Assembly (NCBI GenBank): GCA_024648765.1
Contig: JABYQC010000001.1
Coordinates: forward strand, 186,001-250,000
DNA length: 64,000 nucleotides
Direction of reading: 5' to 3'
Source of the DNA: Candidatus Westeberhardia cardiocondylae
GTDB lineage: Bacteria > Pseudomonadota > Gammaproteobacteria > Enterobacterales > Enterobacteriaceae
The notes beneath the pieces are model-generated. The model searched no databases, had not been told where the DNA came from, and saw nothing but the letters and a program-made list of their open reading frames with translations. This document shows positions 10,792-22,252 of this stretch, piece by piece. Each line of letters opens with the position of its first letter. The stretch's first letter is position 1. The position numbers were made by a program, and so were the translations under genes.

Positions 10792-11775
10792 ATGATAGTT
10801 TTAATAAATAAATTTAAAAGAACACCAAGTGGTTTGAAAATTATTTTATTAGTTGGCCCAACTTCTTCCAGAAAAACTGATCTTACAATGCTGTTAAGTA
10901 ATAGATTACCAATAGAAGTAATTAGCGTAGATTCTGCAATGATTTATAGAGATATGAACATTGGTACAGCTAAGCCGACTTTACGGAATTTATTTAAAGT
11001 TCCACATAGATTAATTAATATTCGTGATCCAAGTGAATATTATTCAGTAGCTGAGTTTTGTCAAGATGCTTTGCGAGAAATACGAGAAATTTTTCGTAAG
11101 GGAAAAATACCATTGTTAGTTGGTGGAACTTTATTTTATTTTCATTCTTTATTAGATGGTGGAATTTCCATATTACCCCCAAGAAATAGAAAAATACGTT
11201 TGTATATTGAAAGAGAGTCACAACGAATTGGATGGAAAATGTTGCATGCGAAATTAAAAGAAATTGATATAATTTCAGCAAATCGTATTCATCCAAATGA
11301 TTCACAAAGGATTTCCAGAGCTTTAGAAATTTTTTTTGTTTCTGGAAAGACTATAACAGAGTTAAGTAGATTGTCTTTTAGAAGAAGTGTTTTATGTGAA
11401 AAATGTAAAATATATAAATTTGTGATTTTTCCAACCGATCGTATGGAATTGCATAAACGAATTGAAAAAAGATTTTTTAATATGTTATCTGATGGTTTTG
11501 AAGATGAAGTGCGTTATTTATTTTGTCGAGGAGATTTAAATCTAAATATGTCGTCAATACGTTGTGTTGGATATAGACAAATGTGGTTATATTTACTTGG
11601 AAAGATTTCATATGATAATATGATATATCAAGGAATATGTTCTACGAGGCAACTTGCTAAGCGACAGATGACTTGGTTAAAAAAATGGAATGATGTTTTC
11701 TATTTAAATACTAATGATATTATGTATTCTCTTGACAAAATGTTACATGTAGTACATGGCGATGAATTAATTTAA
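10792..11775 (+). CDS. miaA: tRNA dimethylallyltransferase with altered P-loop
   Basis: Transfers the dimethylallyl group to A37 of tRNAs reading UNN codons, giving i6A, the substrate of MiaB (also in this window). From ATG 10792 it is 327 aa; an in-frame TTG lies six bases earlier. Family blocks are clear: EVISVDSAMIYRDMNIGTAKP, PLLVGGTLFYF, RIHPNDSQRISRALE and RCVGYRQMW. The P-loop reads GPTSSRKT (22-29), where E. coli has GPTASGKT, so the glycine before the essential lysine is arginine (codon AGA, 10870-10872). The rest looks conserved, so the enzyme may be weakened, not lost. hfq follows as in E. coli. No clear SD is visible. Confidence 0.92.
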   Translation: MIVLINKFKRTPSGLKIILLVGPTSSRKTDLTMLLSNRLPIEVISVDSAMIYRDMNIGTAKPTLRNLFKVPHRLINIRDPSEYYSVAEFCQDALREIREIFRKGKIPLLVGGTLFYFHSLLDGGISILPPRNRKIRLYIERESQRIGWKMLHAKLKEIDIISANRIHPNDSQRISRALEIFFVSGKTITELSRLSFRRSVLCEKCKIYKFVIFPTDRMELHKRIEKRFFNMLSDGFEDEVRYLFCRGDLNLNMSSIRCVGYRQMWLYLLGKISYDNMIYQGICSTRQLAKRQMTWLKKWNDVFYLNTNDIMYSLDKMLHVVHGDELI

Positions 11776-11862
11776 TTTTCAGGTTTTATAAGTTATAAGT
11801 TACTGAGGTAATAATTTGTGTATCAATAAACTAGAACAAGAAAATATGCAAGGAAAATATTT

Positions 11863-12174
11863 ATGGTTAAAGGAAAATCTTTACAAGATCCATTTTTGAA
11901 TACTTTGCGTCGAGAACGAGTTCCGGTGTCGATTTATTTAATCAATGGAATTAAGTTACATGGAAAAATTGAATCTTTTGATTTATTTGTTATTTTATTA
12001 AAAAATACGGTTAGTCAAATAATTTATAAGCATGCAATTTCTACTGTTGTTCCTTCTCGGTCTATATTATATTATCATGATAATATGAGTGGTAATTTTA
12101 ATAATTATCATAGGAATGCTTCTGCTTCTTCGCAATCGAGAATTGGTGTATTAAAAAAATTTATGAGAATGTAA
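11863..12174 (+). CDS. hfq: RNA-binding protein Hfq
   Basis: Hexameric Sm-like RNA chaperone for small RNA and mRNA pairing; 103 aa. The Sm1 core is nearly identical to E. coli ([20 protein letters not shown]) and the Sm2 motif is [12 protein letters not shown]. The C-terminal tail after residue 70 is Asn/Ser-rich, as in free-living relatives, but ends in a basic stretch. An AAGGA lies about 8 bases before the ATG. It keeps its E. coli position between miaA and hflK, with hflX missing downstream. Confidence 0.97.
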   Translation: MVKGKSLQDPFLNTLRRERVPVSIYLINGIKLHGKIESFDLFVILLKNTVSQIIYKHAISTVVPSRSILYYHDNMSGNFNNYHRNASASSQSRIGVLKKFMRM

Positions 12175-12715
12175 TAACATTATGAGTATATAGAGGGTTG
12201 TTATATTTTTTGTTATTTTATGTTAGGGCTTTTTAATAAGTAGCATTGTGGTTAATATAATTTTTGTACTATATGCGTGTAGTATGTTTGTATATATATT
12301 GTGGAATATACATGATATGTGTGAATTTTTTGATTATATAGTTTTTGTTAAAATGTAGTATATGATATGGATTATTATTTATAGAATAAAATTATTAATA
12401 TTCATAATGATATTTTTATTGTTACGTGTGTACTTTTATTAAAGTAATATGTAGTTTTGAAGTAAAATATTTATACGGTAGATTTTTTATTTTGTTGTAT
12501 ACTTGATATTTATTAAGTAAGTTTTGTAAGAATATGTATATGGTAATTATGGTTGCATATGTTATGTATATTGTAATAGTATACGTAGTAATTTTTAAAT
12601 ATTATTAGAGTGTTTTTTATGTTATTAGTATGCTATGTTTGTTATTGATTTAATATTGTTGTATATAATTATTTTTATATATTTTAATTGAATAAATATA
12701 AAGAAATTTCAAATT
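12175..12715. other. AT-rich spacer at the hflX position
   Basis: A 541-base spacer. In E. coli hflX (about 1.28 kb) sits between hfq and hflK. No HflX motif or open frame is readable here, so the gene has been deleted or eroded beyond recognition. Confidence 0.6.
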
Positions 12716-13837
12716 ATGAGGTATGCAGTGTTATGTTATGTATCGAAAATAGTTGGATTGTTTTCTACTATGCATATAAAAAATAGTATTAAGAATTTTT
12801 TTTGTTTTGGTAAAATTTTGAAGAATTCCAATAGTAATGGTCCACCTGATTTAGAGGATATTGTTAAAAATTTTTTAGCAAAATGGAAGATACGATGTTG
12901 TAGAAAAGGTATTTTTAATACTAAGAGTGTTTTCTTTAAAAGAAATAATTTTTATTTTTTTTGTTTTGTAGTACTTTGTTTTTTCTTATTTTTTATAGGA
13001 AATGGGTTTTATACAATTAAAGAGGCTGAACGTGGCGTAGTTTTGCGTTTTGGAAAATTTCATCATATAGTTTTTCCCGGGCTGAATTGGAAATGTAGTT
13101 TTGTTGATACTGTTTATACGGTTAATGTAGAATCTGTACAAGAATTAGTAGCATCTGGAGTTATGTTAACTTCTGATGAAAATGTTGTGCATGTAGAAAT
13201 GAATGTTCAATATCGTATTACTAATCCTAGATCATATTTGTTTAGTGTTACCAATCCAGATGATAGTTTGAAACAAGCTACAGATAGTGCTTTGAGGGGT
13301 GTGATTGGAAAATATACCATGGATCGTATTCTTACTGAGGGAAGAACATTGGTGCGAAATGATACTCAACGTATTTTGGAGGATATTATTTTTCCATATA
13401 ACATGGGTATTACTTTATTGGATGTGAATTTTCAGACTGCTCGACCTCCAGAAGAAGTTAAAGAATCTTTTGATGATGCAATTGCGGCGAGAGAAAATGA
13501 GCAACAATTTATTCGTGAGGCTGAAGCTTATGTGAATGAAGTTCAACCCCGTGCCAATGGTCGTGCACAACGTATTTTAGAAGAAGGACGTGCTTATAAA
13601 GTGCGTACTATTTTAAATGCAAAAGGTGAAGTAGAACGTTTTTTAAAAATATTGCCGGAATACAGAATGTCTCCAGAAATCACTAAAGAGAGATTGTATA
13701 TAGATGTTATGGAAAAAGTATTAAGTAATACAAATAAAGTGTTACTTCCTAATAATAATACTATTTTTTGGGGTAGTGGATTATGTAATCATGATTTTTT
13801 GAATCGTACGCACGATTGTTTGCGAGAGACAAAATAG
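12716..13837 (+). CDS. hflK: FtsH-modulating SPFH-domain membrane protein HflK
   Basis: With HflC it forms a large membrane complex that encloses and regulates the FtsH protease. The protein is 373 aa against 419 in E. coli. The conserved NGPPDLEDI motif is at 41-49, and a membrane segment at about 79-98 is followed by FYTIKEAERGVVLRFGKF, the start of the periplasmic SPFH domain. The block SGVMLTSDENVVHVEMNVQY and the Ala/Glu-rich coiled coil are intact. The Gln/Ser-rich C-terminal tail of E. coli HflK is gone. An internal ATG at 12770 could also serve as the start. hflC follows after 127 bases; ftsH and yccA are elsewhere in the window. Confidence 0.95.
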   Translation: MRYAVLCYVSKIVGLFSTMHIKNSIKNFFCFGKILKNSNSNGPPDLEDIVKNFLAKWKIRCCRKGIFNTKSVFFKRNNFYFFCFVVLCFFLFFIGNGFYTIKEAERGVVLRFGKFHHIVFPGLNWKCSFVDTVYTVNVESVQELVASGVMLTSDENVVHVEMNVQYRITNPRSYLFSVTNPDDSLKQATDSALRGVIGKYTMDRILTEGRTLVRNDTQRILEDIIFPYNMGITLLDVNFQTARPPEEVKESFDDAIAARENEQQFIREAEAYVNEVQPRANGRAQRILEEGRAYKVRTILNAKGEVERFLKILPEYRMSPEITKERLYIDVMEKVLSNTNKVLLPNNNTIFWGSGLCNHDFLNRTHDCLRETK

Positions 13838-13964
13838 TTTATTTTTAAATTTTTAGTATAATATATAATATGTGGTATATAGAATTTATTGATAATGTTT
13901 TTTAATATATTGCAAGAAATTTGGTGTTGTGTTGCTACACAAAAGATGGAGGTTATGAAATTAT

Positions 13965-14987
13965 ATGGTGCGTCATTTTTTATTTGTGACTGTATTTATT
14001 ACAATCATAGCATTATGTACATCATGCTTTATTGTTGAAGAAGGTAAGTGTGGAATTGTTCTGCGATTTGGGAAAGTTTTGCGAGATTATAATAATACTC
14101 CTATAGTTTATAGCCCAGGTTTACATATAAAAATTCCCTTTTTAGAAACAGTTAAACATCTGGATGTTCGTATTCAAACTATGGAAAATCAAGCAGATAG
14201 ATTTGTTACCATGGAGAAAAAAGATTTGATTATTGACTCATATATTAAATGGAGAATTAGTGATTTTAGTAGATATTTTTTGGCTACTGGTGGTGGGGAT
14301 ATATCTCAAGCTGAAATTTTATTAAGAAGAAAATTTTCTGATCGTCTTCGTTCTGAACTTGGAAAATTAGATGTAAAAGGTATTGTAACAGATTCTCGAA
14401 ATAAATTAATGAGTGATGTTAAAAAATCTTTGAATTATGGTACAGTTGGCAATGATCATGATAAATTTTCTTCAGTAAATTTTGATAAAAATTATTTTAT
14501 GAATTTTGATATTAAAAAGAAAACTACTAAGTTATTGCATGATAATATTTTTCATAATATATCATCAATTATTAATCCTAATAGTACTGCTGCTTTAGGA
14601 ATTGAAGTTGTTGATGTTCGTATTAAACAGATTAATTTGCCTACAGAAGTTTCAGATGCAATTTATCAACGTATGCGTGCTGAAAGAGAAGCAGTGGCAA
14701 GAAGGCATAGGTCACAGGGACAAGAAGAAGCGGAAAAATTACGTGCTGTTGCTGATTATGAAGTTATAAAAACATTATCTGAAGCTGAACATCAAGCGTT
14801 GATTATGCGTGGTGAAGCTGATGCAGAAACTGCTAGAATATATGCAAATTCTTTTAATGAAGATACAAGTTTATATGTTTTTCTTCGTGTATTGCGTGCA
14901 TATGAAAATAGTTTTCAAAAAAAATGTAATAATACCATTATTGTTAATACGGAAAGTGATTTTTTTCGATTTATGAAATTACATTAA
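13965..14987 (+). CDS. hflC: FtsH-modulating SPFH-domain membrane protein HflC
   Basis: Partner of HflK in the HflKC complex; 340 aa against 334 in E. coli. One N-terminal membrane segment (residues 3-21) is followed by the SPFH domain (EEGKCGIVLRFGKVLRDY, then EKKDLIIDSYIKWRISDFSR). The C-terminal coiled coil reads RMRAEREAVARRHRSQGQEE, and the end SDFFRFMK matches E. coli. GGAGG at about 13948 is the likely SD for the ATG at 13965. A central segment (about 165-200) is more divergent and Lys/Asn-rich. Confidence 0.96.
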   Translation: MVRHFLFVTVFITIIALCTSCFIVEEGKCGIVLRFGKVLRDYNNTPIVYSPGLHIKIPFLETVKHLDVRIQTMENQADRFVTMEKKDLIIDSYIKWRISDFSRYFLATGGGDISQAEILLRRKFSDRLRSELGKLDVKGIVTDSRNKLMSDVKKSLNYGTVGNDHDKFSSVNFDKNYFMNFDIKKKTTKLLHDNIFHNISSIINPNSTAALGIEVVDVRIKQINLPTEVSDAIYQRMRAEREAVARRHRSQGQEEAEKLRAVADYEVIKTLSEAEHQALIMRGEADAETARIYANSFNEDTSLYVFLRVLRAYENSFQKKCNNTIIVNTESDFFRFMKLH

Positions 14988-15450
14988 TTTTGAAGTAATT
15001 GTATCGTATTCTCTGTTATATTATTTGTAGATGCGAAAAGTGTTTGAGTGGATTGGTATTGAGTTATATGGACATTATATATAATATATTGTGTTTGTAG
15101 TTTTTAAATATTTTTATTTTTGGAATTTTTTTGTTTTTGTGATAAAAATTATAATATTATATGATATTAATTCTTTTGTATATGATAGTTTGTATTATGT
15201 TTTTTGATAAATTTTGAAAAATTTTCTAATTAAATAGTTTTGTATAATATTCGTTGCTGTATTATATATTTGTTTTATATGTAACTTTATGTTATATAAT
15301 TATGTTATGTGTGATAAAATTTTAGTATTTTATTATGATTTTTTTTAAGTAATAGCATCATGGTATAGTGTTTTATATAAGTTATAGCTATATTGTGTTT
15401 TTTAATACTTATATAAGATAATACAATTTTAAATTATTATAAATATTCAA
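14988..15450. other. AT-rich spacer, hflC-rlmB
   Basis: A 463-base spacer. In E. coli the interval from hflC to rlmB carries yjeT, purA, nsrR and rnr. None is recognisable here, and no open frame of note remains. Confidence 0.6.
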
Positions 15451-16185
15451 ATGAGTGAAATAATTTACGGGATACATGTGATAGAAGCATGTTTACAACA
15501 AGATTGTACAAGATTTATACAGGTTTATGTAATGGAGTGTTGTAATAGTACTCGTTTAAAATTTTTAGTTGTTTCGTTAAAAGAAAAAGGTATTCCAGTA
15601 AAGTTTGTAAAAAATAAGATTTTAGATAATATTTCTAATGGTGGTGTACACCAGGGTATTATTGCAAGAATTCAAAAAAAATTTTATAATATGCATATTA
15701 TTTCTGTAGTTTTACAAAAACCTGATCCGATATTTTTGATTTTGGATGGTATTACTGATCCGAGGAATTTTGGTGCGTGTTTTAGAAGCGCTTGTGCTGC
15801 TGGAGTGAATGTTATTATTGCTCCTAAAAACCGTTCTGCGCGATTAAATGCAGTTGCTAAAAAAGTTTCTAGTGGAGCAGCAGAGAGGGTCCCTTTAGTT
15901 CGTGTAACAAATTTGTCTCGAACTTTATTATGGTTAAAAAAATGTAATGTTTGGATGATTGGTACTAGCCCTGATGCTGGTTGTTGTCTATATAATGTTA
16001 GGAAAGTACATGGTGCTTTAGGGTTAATTGTAGGTTCTGAAAATAAAGGTATGCGTTATTTAACAAAAAAACATTGCGACGAAATTGTTAGTATTCCAAT
16101 GTTTGGTGGTGCTTCTTCTGTAAATGTTTCTGTTGCTGTAGGGATATGTTTGTTTGAGTTTGTACGAAAAAGAAAGTATACTTAA
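15451..16185 (+). CDS. rlmB: 23S rRNA (guanosine-2'-O)-methyltransferase RlmB
   Basis: SPOUT-class methyltransferase that 2'-O-methylates G2251 in the P-loop of 23S rRNA (family knowledge). It is 244 aa against 243 in E. coli. An L30e-like substrate-binding domain (about 1-75) precedes the knotted catalytic domain. SpoU motif 1 is DPRNFGACFRSA (N106), motif 2 is VGSENKGMR (194-202) and motif 3 is FGGASSVNVSVA. The usual upstream gene rnr is missing. No defects seen. Confidence 0.95.
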   Translation: MSEIIYGIHVIEACLQQDCTRFIQVYVMECCNSTRLKFLVVSLKEKGIPVKFVKNKILDNISNGGVHQGIIARIQKKFYNMHIISVVLQKPDPIFLILDGITDPRNFGACFRSACAAGVNVIIAPKNRSARLNAVAKKVSSGAAERVPLVRVTNLSRTLLWLKKCNVWMIGTSPDAGCCLYNVRKVHGALGLIVGSENKGMRYLTKKHCDEIVSIPMFGGASSVNVSVAVGICLFEFVRKRKYT

Positions 16186-16430
16186 TATTAAATGATGTAT
16201 TAGAAAAATTTGTGTTATTATATGTGTATAATGGTGTTTTATTATATAAATAAAATGCATTTTTATTATAATATATTGTGTATGTTTTATAGGTTTTTAG
16301 TTCTTTGAGTGTTAATTGTATGCAAAATTTTTTAATAATATAGGTGATTATAAATTCATATTTTATATAAAATAATTTTTGATTATTTTGATGTAATATA
16401 AAAAATTTTTTGAAAGTAGGATGTTTTTGT

Positions 16431-16763
16431 ATGCGACATTATGAAATAATTTTAATGATATCTCCGGATAAGGAACATGATATTAACAATGTTCTGGAAG
16501 CATGTTTTTTAATTGTTAATAAATATAGTGGAGTGGTGTATCGTTTGGAATATTGGGGTTGCAGAAAATTATCATATCCAATTAAGAAATTTTATCAGGC
16601 ATATTATGTTTTGATGAATGTAGAAATTGCACAAACAGCACTTGATGAAATAAGAAAAATTTTTATTTTTGATGATGTGGTGATACGAAGCATGATTATT
16701 CGAGTTAGATGTGCGGTTACTAAAATTTCTCCAATTATGCAAGAAAATGAGAAGATATTATAA
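16431..16763 (+). CDS. rpsF: 30S ribosomal protein S6
   Basis: S6 of the 30S platform, which binds 16S rRNA with S18 (rpsR, next gene). I use ATG 16431, giving MRHYEIILMISPD against E. coli MRHYEIVFMVHPD. The longer frame opens with a TTG at 16410 and adds seven residues of no homology. The 110-aa product has the core (LEYWGCRKLSYPI, YYVLMNVE, IRSMIIRV) but lacks the long acidic C-terminal tail, whose Glu residues are added by RimK in E. coli. priB, between rpsF and rpsR in E. coli, is absent; only 169 bases remain there. Confidence 0.95.
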   Translation: MRHYEIILMISPDKEHDINNVLEACFLIVNKYSGVVYRLEYWGCRKLSYPIKKFYQAYYVLMNVEIAQTALDEIRKIFIFDDVVIRSMIIRVRCAVTKISPIMQENEKIL

Positions 16764-16932
16764 ATTATTAAATTAATAGGTGTTGTAAAGTATTTTTGTG
16801 AATTTGGTAAAAGTGTCTGGTAAAAATAATGTTTGTGATTATTTTTTATATGATATTTGCGGTAGTTTATCATGGTACGCAATTTTTTTATTTATATAAA
16901 ATTTATTTTATGATATTTAGAGGAAAGAATTT

Positions 16933-17187
16933 ATGGTAAATTTTGTGCGTAGAAGATTTTGTCGTTTTAGTTTCAAAAAAGTTGTTGAAATTGATTACAA
17001 AGATATTAATATGTTAAAACATTATATTAATGAAAGTGGTAAGATTATTCCACGAAGGATTACTGGAACTAGTATGAAGTATCAAAGAAAGTTGTCTAGA
17101 GCTATTAAGCAGGCTAGATATATTTCTTTATTACCCTATACAGATATTAATAAATGTTCTAGATTTTTAAAAGAAGGTATTTCGTGA
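16933..17187 (+). CDS. rpsR: 30S ribosomal protein S18
   Basis: S18, the S6 partner in the 30S platform. The core [33 protein letters not shown] and [15 protein letters not shown] matches E. coli closely. The protein is 84 aa against 75, because a C-terminal extension ([12 protein letters not shown]) carries the frame into the start of rplI. The SD AGAGGA lies 8 bases before the ATG. The stop TGA overlaps the rplI start as GTGA, so the two genes may be translationally coupled. Confidence 0.96.
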   Translation: MVNFVRRRFCRFSFKKVVEIDYKDINMLKHYINESGKIIPRRITGTSMKYQRKLSRAIKQARYISLLPYTDINKCSRFLKEGIS

Positions 17188-17636
17188 AAATTATTTTACT
17201 TGATAATGTTGTTTCTTTGGGTAAGGCAAATGATATTATGAATGTTAAACCTGGATATGCTAGGAATTTTTTGTTTCCCCAGGGGAAAGCTATTATAGCA
17301 AATAAAAAAAATCTCAAAAATTTGGTAAGTTATCAAAAAAAATTTGCGTATATAAAAAAGAAAATTTATATGCGTGCCCAGGATCAGGCTAATAGAATAC
17401 ATAAAATTGGTAAAATTGTTATTTTTGCGAAATCTGTAGATAATACTGGAAAATTATTTGGTTCTATTAAAGAAAACGATATTTGCAAAAGTATGAGAAA
17501 ATTTGGTATAAATGTTGCAAAGAAAACAATATGTTTTACTGATGGAGTAATTCGTTTTTTAGGTGAGTATAATGTAATGTTTAAATTGCATAAAGAAGTT
17601 TTTGCTAAATTAGTTGTGAAGGTTGAGAAGAAATAG
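17184..17636 (+). CDS. rplI: 50S ribosomal protein L9
   Basis: L9, an elongated protein with two globular domains that projects from the 50S subunit. It is 150 aa against 149 in E. coli. The start is GTG at 17184, with AGAAGG upstream inside rpsR. The N-terminal RNA-binding domain is well conserved ([28 protein letters not shown]). The connecting helix and C-terminal domain ([22 protein letters not shown]) are present. It overlaps rpsR by four bases. Confidence 0.96.
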   Translation: MKIILLDNVVSLGKANDIMNVKPGYARNFLFPQGKAIIANKKNLKNLVSYQKKFAYIKKKIYMRAQDQANRIHKIGKIVIFAKSVDNTGKLFGSIKENDICKSMRKFGINVAKKTICFTDGVIRFLGEYNVMFKLHKEVFAKLVVKVEKK

Positions 17637-18044
17637 TGAATTTTTTGTTGTTTTATTAGGATTTTGAGACATTTAATGTGTATATGTGATTTATAAAAAT
17701 TTATGTAATTTTAATTACATTAATATTTTTTTATTTAGTACATTATTGATGATATAGTGTAGCATTTTTTTTAGTAATTAATGTTTTTATGGTAAGGTGT
17801 TGATTTATTTATATAGTTTTTGTTTGTATTTTATGTAATATGGTTTGGAAATTTTTTGATATTACATTGTTATGTAGTTGTATGTAAAGTTTTTTATTTT
17901 TTTTTGAATATATTATTTATATTATTTTTGTATGTTATGTTTTGCATAATTTTTTATTTTTTTGAGAAAAATCGTATTAATTGTATCGAATTATTTATAA
18001 GTATATTTTGTAATATATTATAAATTTTTCTTGTAGGAAACTTT
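17637..18044. other. AT-rich spacer between convergent rplI and ppa
   Basis: A 408-base spacer between two convergent genes. It contains one AT-rich hairpin with a T-rich 3' flank (17703-17730, listed separately). A 67-codon open frame at 17820-18023 has Phe/Tyr/Ile-rich low-complexity content and I do not call it a gene. Confidence 0.55.
17703..17730 (+). terminator. Possible AT-rich terminator after rplI
   Basis: The arms ATGTAATT (17703-17710) and AATTACAT (17713-17720) are perfect inverted repeats, followed by a T-rich stretch with a T7 run. The stem has almost no G:C pairs and lies 66 bases after rplI, so this is only a weak candidate. It could act for both rplI and ppa, since they converge. 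Confidence 0.3.
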
Positions 18045-18575
18045 TTAAGAAATTACGGATCGCATGATTTCCATTTTTGCTGTATTTGCATTTTCCCAAG
18101 AATGGATTTTTACCCATTTTTTTGGTTCTAAATTTTTATAATTTTGGAAGAAATATGCAATTTGTTTTTTTAAAAATTTTGGGAATTTATCAATATCAGT
18201 TATATTTTCATATTGTTGCGATAGTTTATTGTGGGGTACTGCTAATATTTTGATGTCTTTACCAGATTCATCTTCCATATTTAGCATGCCTATTGGTCTG
18301 CATTGTATAATTGTTCCAGGGTATATAGGATATGGTGTATGAACTAGTATATCTATAGGGTCTCCGTCATCGCATATAGTATGATTGACGTATCCATAGT
18401 TACAAGGATATAGCATGTTGGTGGGTATAAAACGATCAACAAATAAATGTCCGGTTTTTTTATTTATTTCGTACTTTATTGGGTAAGTATTTGCTGAAAT
18501 TTCAATAATTGCATATATATCTTCGGGAATTTTTTCTCCTGTTGGTATTTTTAGAAAATTTTTATTTATGTTCAT
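18045..18575 (-). CDS. ppa: Inorganic pyrophosphatase
   Basis: Soluble family I pyrophosphatase that hydrolyses PPi and drives biosynthetic reactions; 176 aa, as in E. coli. The metal-binding aspartates are in DDGDPIDILV and in EDESGKDIK. The basic active-site block IKYEINKKTGHLFVDRF and YPCNYGYVNHT are conserved. It is a lone minus-strand gene facing rplI, and is also close to rplI on the E. coli map. No defects seen. Confidence 0.97.
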   Translation of the reverse strand: MNINKNFLKIPTGEKIPEDIYAIIEISANTYPIKYEINKKTGHLFVDRFIPTNMLYPCNYGYVNHTICDDGDPIDILVHTPYPIYPGTIIQCRPIGMLNMEDESGKDIKILAVPHNKLSQQYENITDIDKFPKFLKKQIAYFFQNYKNLEPKKWVKIHSWENANTAKMEIMRSVIS

Positions 18576-19352
18576 TTTTAGTATAAAGAATATATTAAAT
18601 TTTTGAAAATATATATATTATGTGAATTTTTAAGGCATATTTTTAATATGTATATAATAAAAAATATTATACGTAATATTGAGTAATATAATATAAAATA
18701 TATTTTATGTAAATGTTTAATAAATATATAAATAAATTTTTTTTGATATTATGCTTTGGGACGAATTTTATCACAGATACATATAAATATATAATAAATT
18801 TTTTTAATTATTATATATTTTGTAGATTGTTTTTATGCATGAATTTGCTTATGCTTTATAAGCATTATTGCTAGTAAGAGTTGTATATTTTATTGTATAA
18901 AATTAGCAATTTTAAAATATTGTAAAATTTTTAATTATATATTTAATATATTAAAATTTAATTATGGCATTATAAGTTATTATTATATTGTTAGTACATT
19001 GAGTGTATTTGCTAATTAGTATTGTTGTGTAAATTTTTATATACAATGTTTTTTAATTTTTGATAATATTTTAAGGTTTTTTATATTTGTTATTTAGCAA
19101 ATTATTGAGATTTTGTGTAAAATTTAGTAATTTGATGATTATTTTTGTTGATTTATATTTATATCATGTTAATGGTTGACTGATTATATTGTGAGTGATA
19201 AATATAGTATATATTTTTTAGTGTAGAAGTATGATACAATGTTTTAGATTTTGTATAATATAAAAAAATTTTATGTTGTTATGGATTTAAGGAGTTACCA
19301 GGTTTGTTTAATGATTGTAAAAATTTGGAGTAAAATTAAGGAACTTATGTAT
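18576..19352. other. AT-rich spacer, ppa/rplU divergent region
   Basis: A 777-base spacer between divergent genes at another E. coli synteny junction. In E. coli ispB lies upstream of rplU; no trace of it is readable. A TTGACT at 19176 and a TATAGT at 19203 look promoter-like but are 21 bases apart, too far for a normal sigma-70 promoter. Confidence 0.5.
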
Positions 19353-19664
19353 ATGTATGCAATATTTCATTATGGTGGAAAACAATATAAAGCTAGTAAA
19401 AATAATGTTATTTTTTTAGAAAAATTGCCTTTGAAAATTAATTCAACTTTGGTATTAAATCATGTACTTATGATTGTAGATGATAACAATGTTATTATTG
19501 GTGCGCCTTATATTAAAACTGGAAAAATTATTGCAAGTGTTTTATCGCATGGTCGTGGAAATAAAATTGTAATAATAAAATTTCGTCGTCGTAAACATCA
19601 TAAGAAAATGCAGGGACATCGTCAATGGTTTACAAGTATTAAAATTAATGAAATTTGTAAATGA
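19353..19664 (+). CDS. rplU: 50S ribosomal protein L21
   Basis: L21 of the large subunit. The open frame begins at 19251, but the real start is very likely ATG 19353, giving MYAIFHYGGKQYKAS against E. coli MYAVFQSGGKQHRVS and exactly 103 aa. AAGGAA (19338-19343) sits 9 bases before it. A second in-frame ATG at 19347 has only 3 bases of spacing. The C-terminal RNA-binding block KFRRRKHHKKMQGHRQWFT is conserved. It forms an operon with rpmA, 36 bases away. Confidence 0.95.
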   Translation: MYAIFHYGGKQYKASKNNVIFLEKLPLKINSTLVLNHVLMIVDDNNVIIGAPYIKTGKIIASVLSHGRGNKIVIIKFRRRKHHKKMQGHRQWFTSIKINEICK

Positions 19665-19700
19665 AATAATAATTTGTATAAATTTTGGGGTTAAGTAATT

Positions 19701-19952
19701 ATGGCACACAAGAAAGCTGGGGGGTCTACAAGAAATGGACGAGATTCCCGTGGAAAACGGTTGGGGGTTAAACATTTTGGAGGGGAATTGGTAAATCCTG
19801 GGTGTATCATTGTGAGACAACGAGGTACAAAATTTCATGCTGGTGTTAATGTAGGTTGCGGTAGAGATCATACGTTATTTGCTTTGCAGAAGGGAAGAGT
19901 TTTTTTTAGTATTTTGGGATATAAAAGAAAAAAAGTTGTTTCTATTTTTTAG
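19701..19952 (+). CDS. rpmA: 50S ribosomal protein L27
   Basis: L27, whose N-terminal tail reaches the peptidyl transferase centre. It is 83 aa against 85 in E. coli. [16 protein letters not shown] is the conserved start, followed by [20 protein letters not shown]. The gene is second in the rplU-rpmA pair. yhbE, which separates rpmA from obgE in E. coli, is missing. Confidence 0.97.
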   Translation: MAHKKAGGSTRNGRDSRGKRLGVKHFGGELVNPGCIIVRQRGTKFHAGVNVGCGRDHTLFALQKGRVFFSILGYKRKKVVSIF

Positions 19953-21289
<1,337 letters not shown>

Positions 21290-22252
21290 AAATTTTTATA
21301 AAAATGTTGTATATTTTATAATACAAAATTTATTTAATTAAAATATGAATGATTTATATATTTTTTATGCATGTATTATGTATGTTTGTAGATAATAATA
21401 AAAAATTTTTTTGATTTTATAGTTTTGCATATTTTAATTATTATTCGATGCTTATGATAAATAACTTTTTTTGTTTAGGTATTTTATGCATACACTGGAT
21501 AGCAAATTATTTAAAGAAATGCATTTGTGAAATATGTTGAATTGTATGGTTTTATCATATAAGTTTATTATTTAATGTATTAGATGTTGGTTTTGTAGCA
21601 AATTGCAAGGTGGTGTGATGATAGTATTTTTATAGTATATTGTAATTATTATGTAATATTTTTTATAATTTATTGTTTATAAGATAATTCTTTATTATTG
21701 TATGTATGCTGTGAAATATATAGATTTTATTTGGTAAAGTATTTTTTGTTTTATGTTGTTTATTTTATAAATTTTTTAAAAAATTTTTTTATTTTATAAA
21801 AATTTAAGGTGTAATTAAAATATTTTATATGTTTGTGTAAGTAATATATAAGCATAAAAATTAGTATTCTTATTGCTTGTCTTTTAGTATAGCTGTGTAA
21901 TGAAGAAAAATATGTTGAAAATGATTGATTTAATAATTATCAGTGTAATTATTTATTAACATGATATGTTATACGGGTATAGTAATATTTGATTATGGAG
22001 TATATACAACCAAAGATTGATATTTTAAAATAAATTTATATATGTAAATTTAAAAAGTAATATTATAATGTGTTATATGTGTAATGTATTTTGTTAAATA
22101 TATAATGTTGTAAAAAGAATTAAAAATATTTTTGTATAGTTTGTATATGTAATATGATAATGCATTGTATATTTTACATAATGTTTACATGTTTATATTT
22201 TTTATTTTGAAATAGTATATATTATTTGAATCATCATATTATTGAGGTATAT
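21290..22252. other. AT-rich spacer at the dacB position
   Basis: A 963-base gap between obgE and greA. In E. coli dacB (penicillin-binding protein 4) lies here on the opposite strand. No SxxK, SxN or KTG remnant is readable on either strand and stops are dense. I see no RNA gene. Confidence 0.55.

Noticed and set aside
17820-18023. 67-codon plus-strand frame, hydrophobic, between rplI and ppa
   Set aside because: Phe/Tyr/Ile/Val-rich translation is expected from T-rich spacer; there is no SD and no recognised family.
19176-19208. Promoter-like TTGACT and TATAGT before rplU
   Set aside because: The spacing of 21 bases is too long for a sigma-70 promoter; single boxes are common in this composition.
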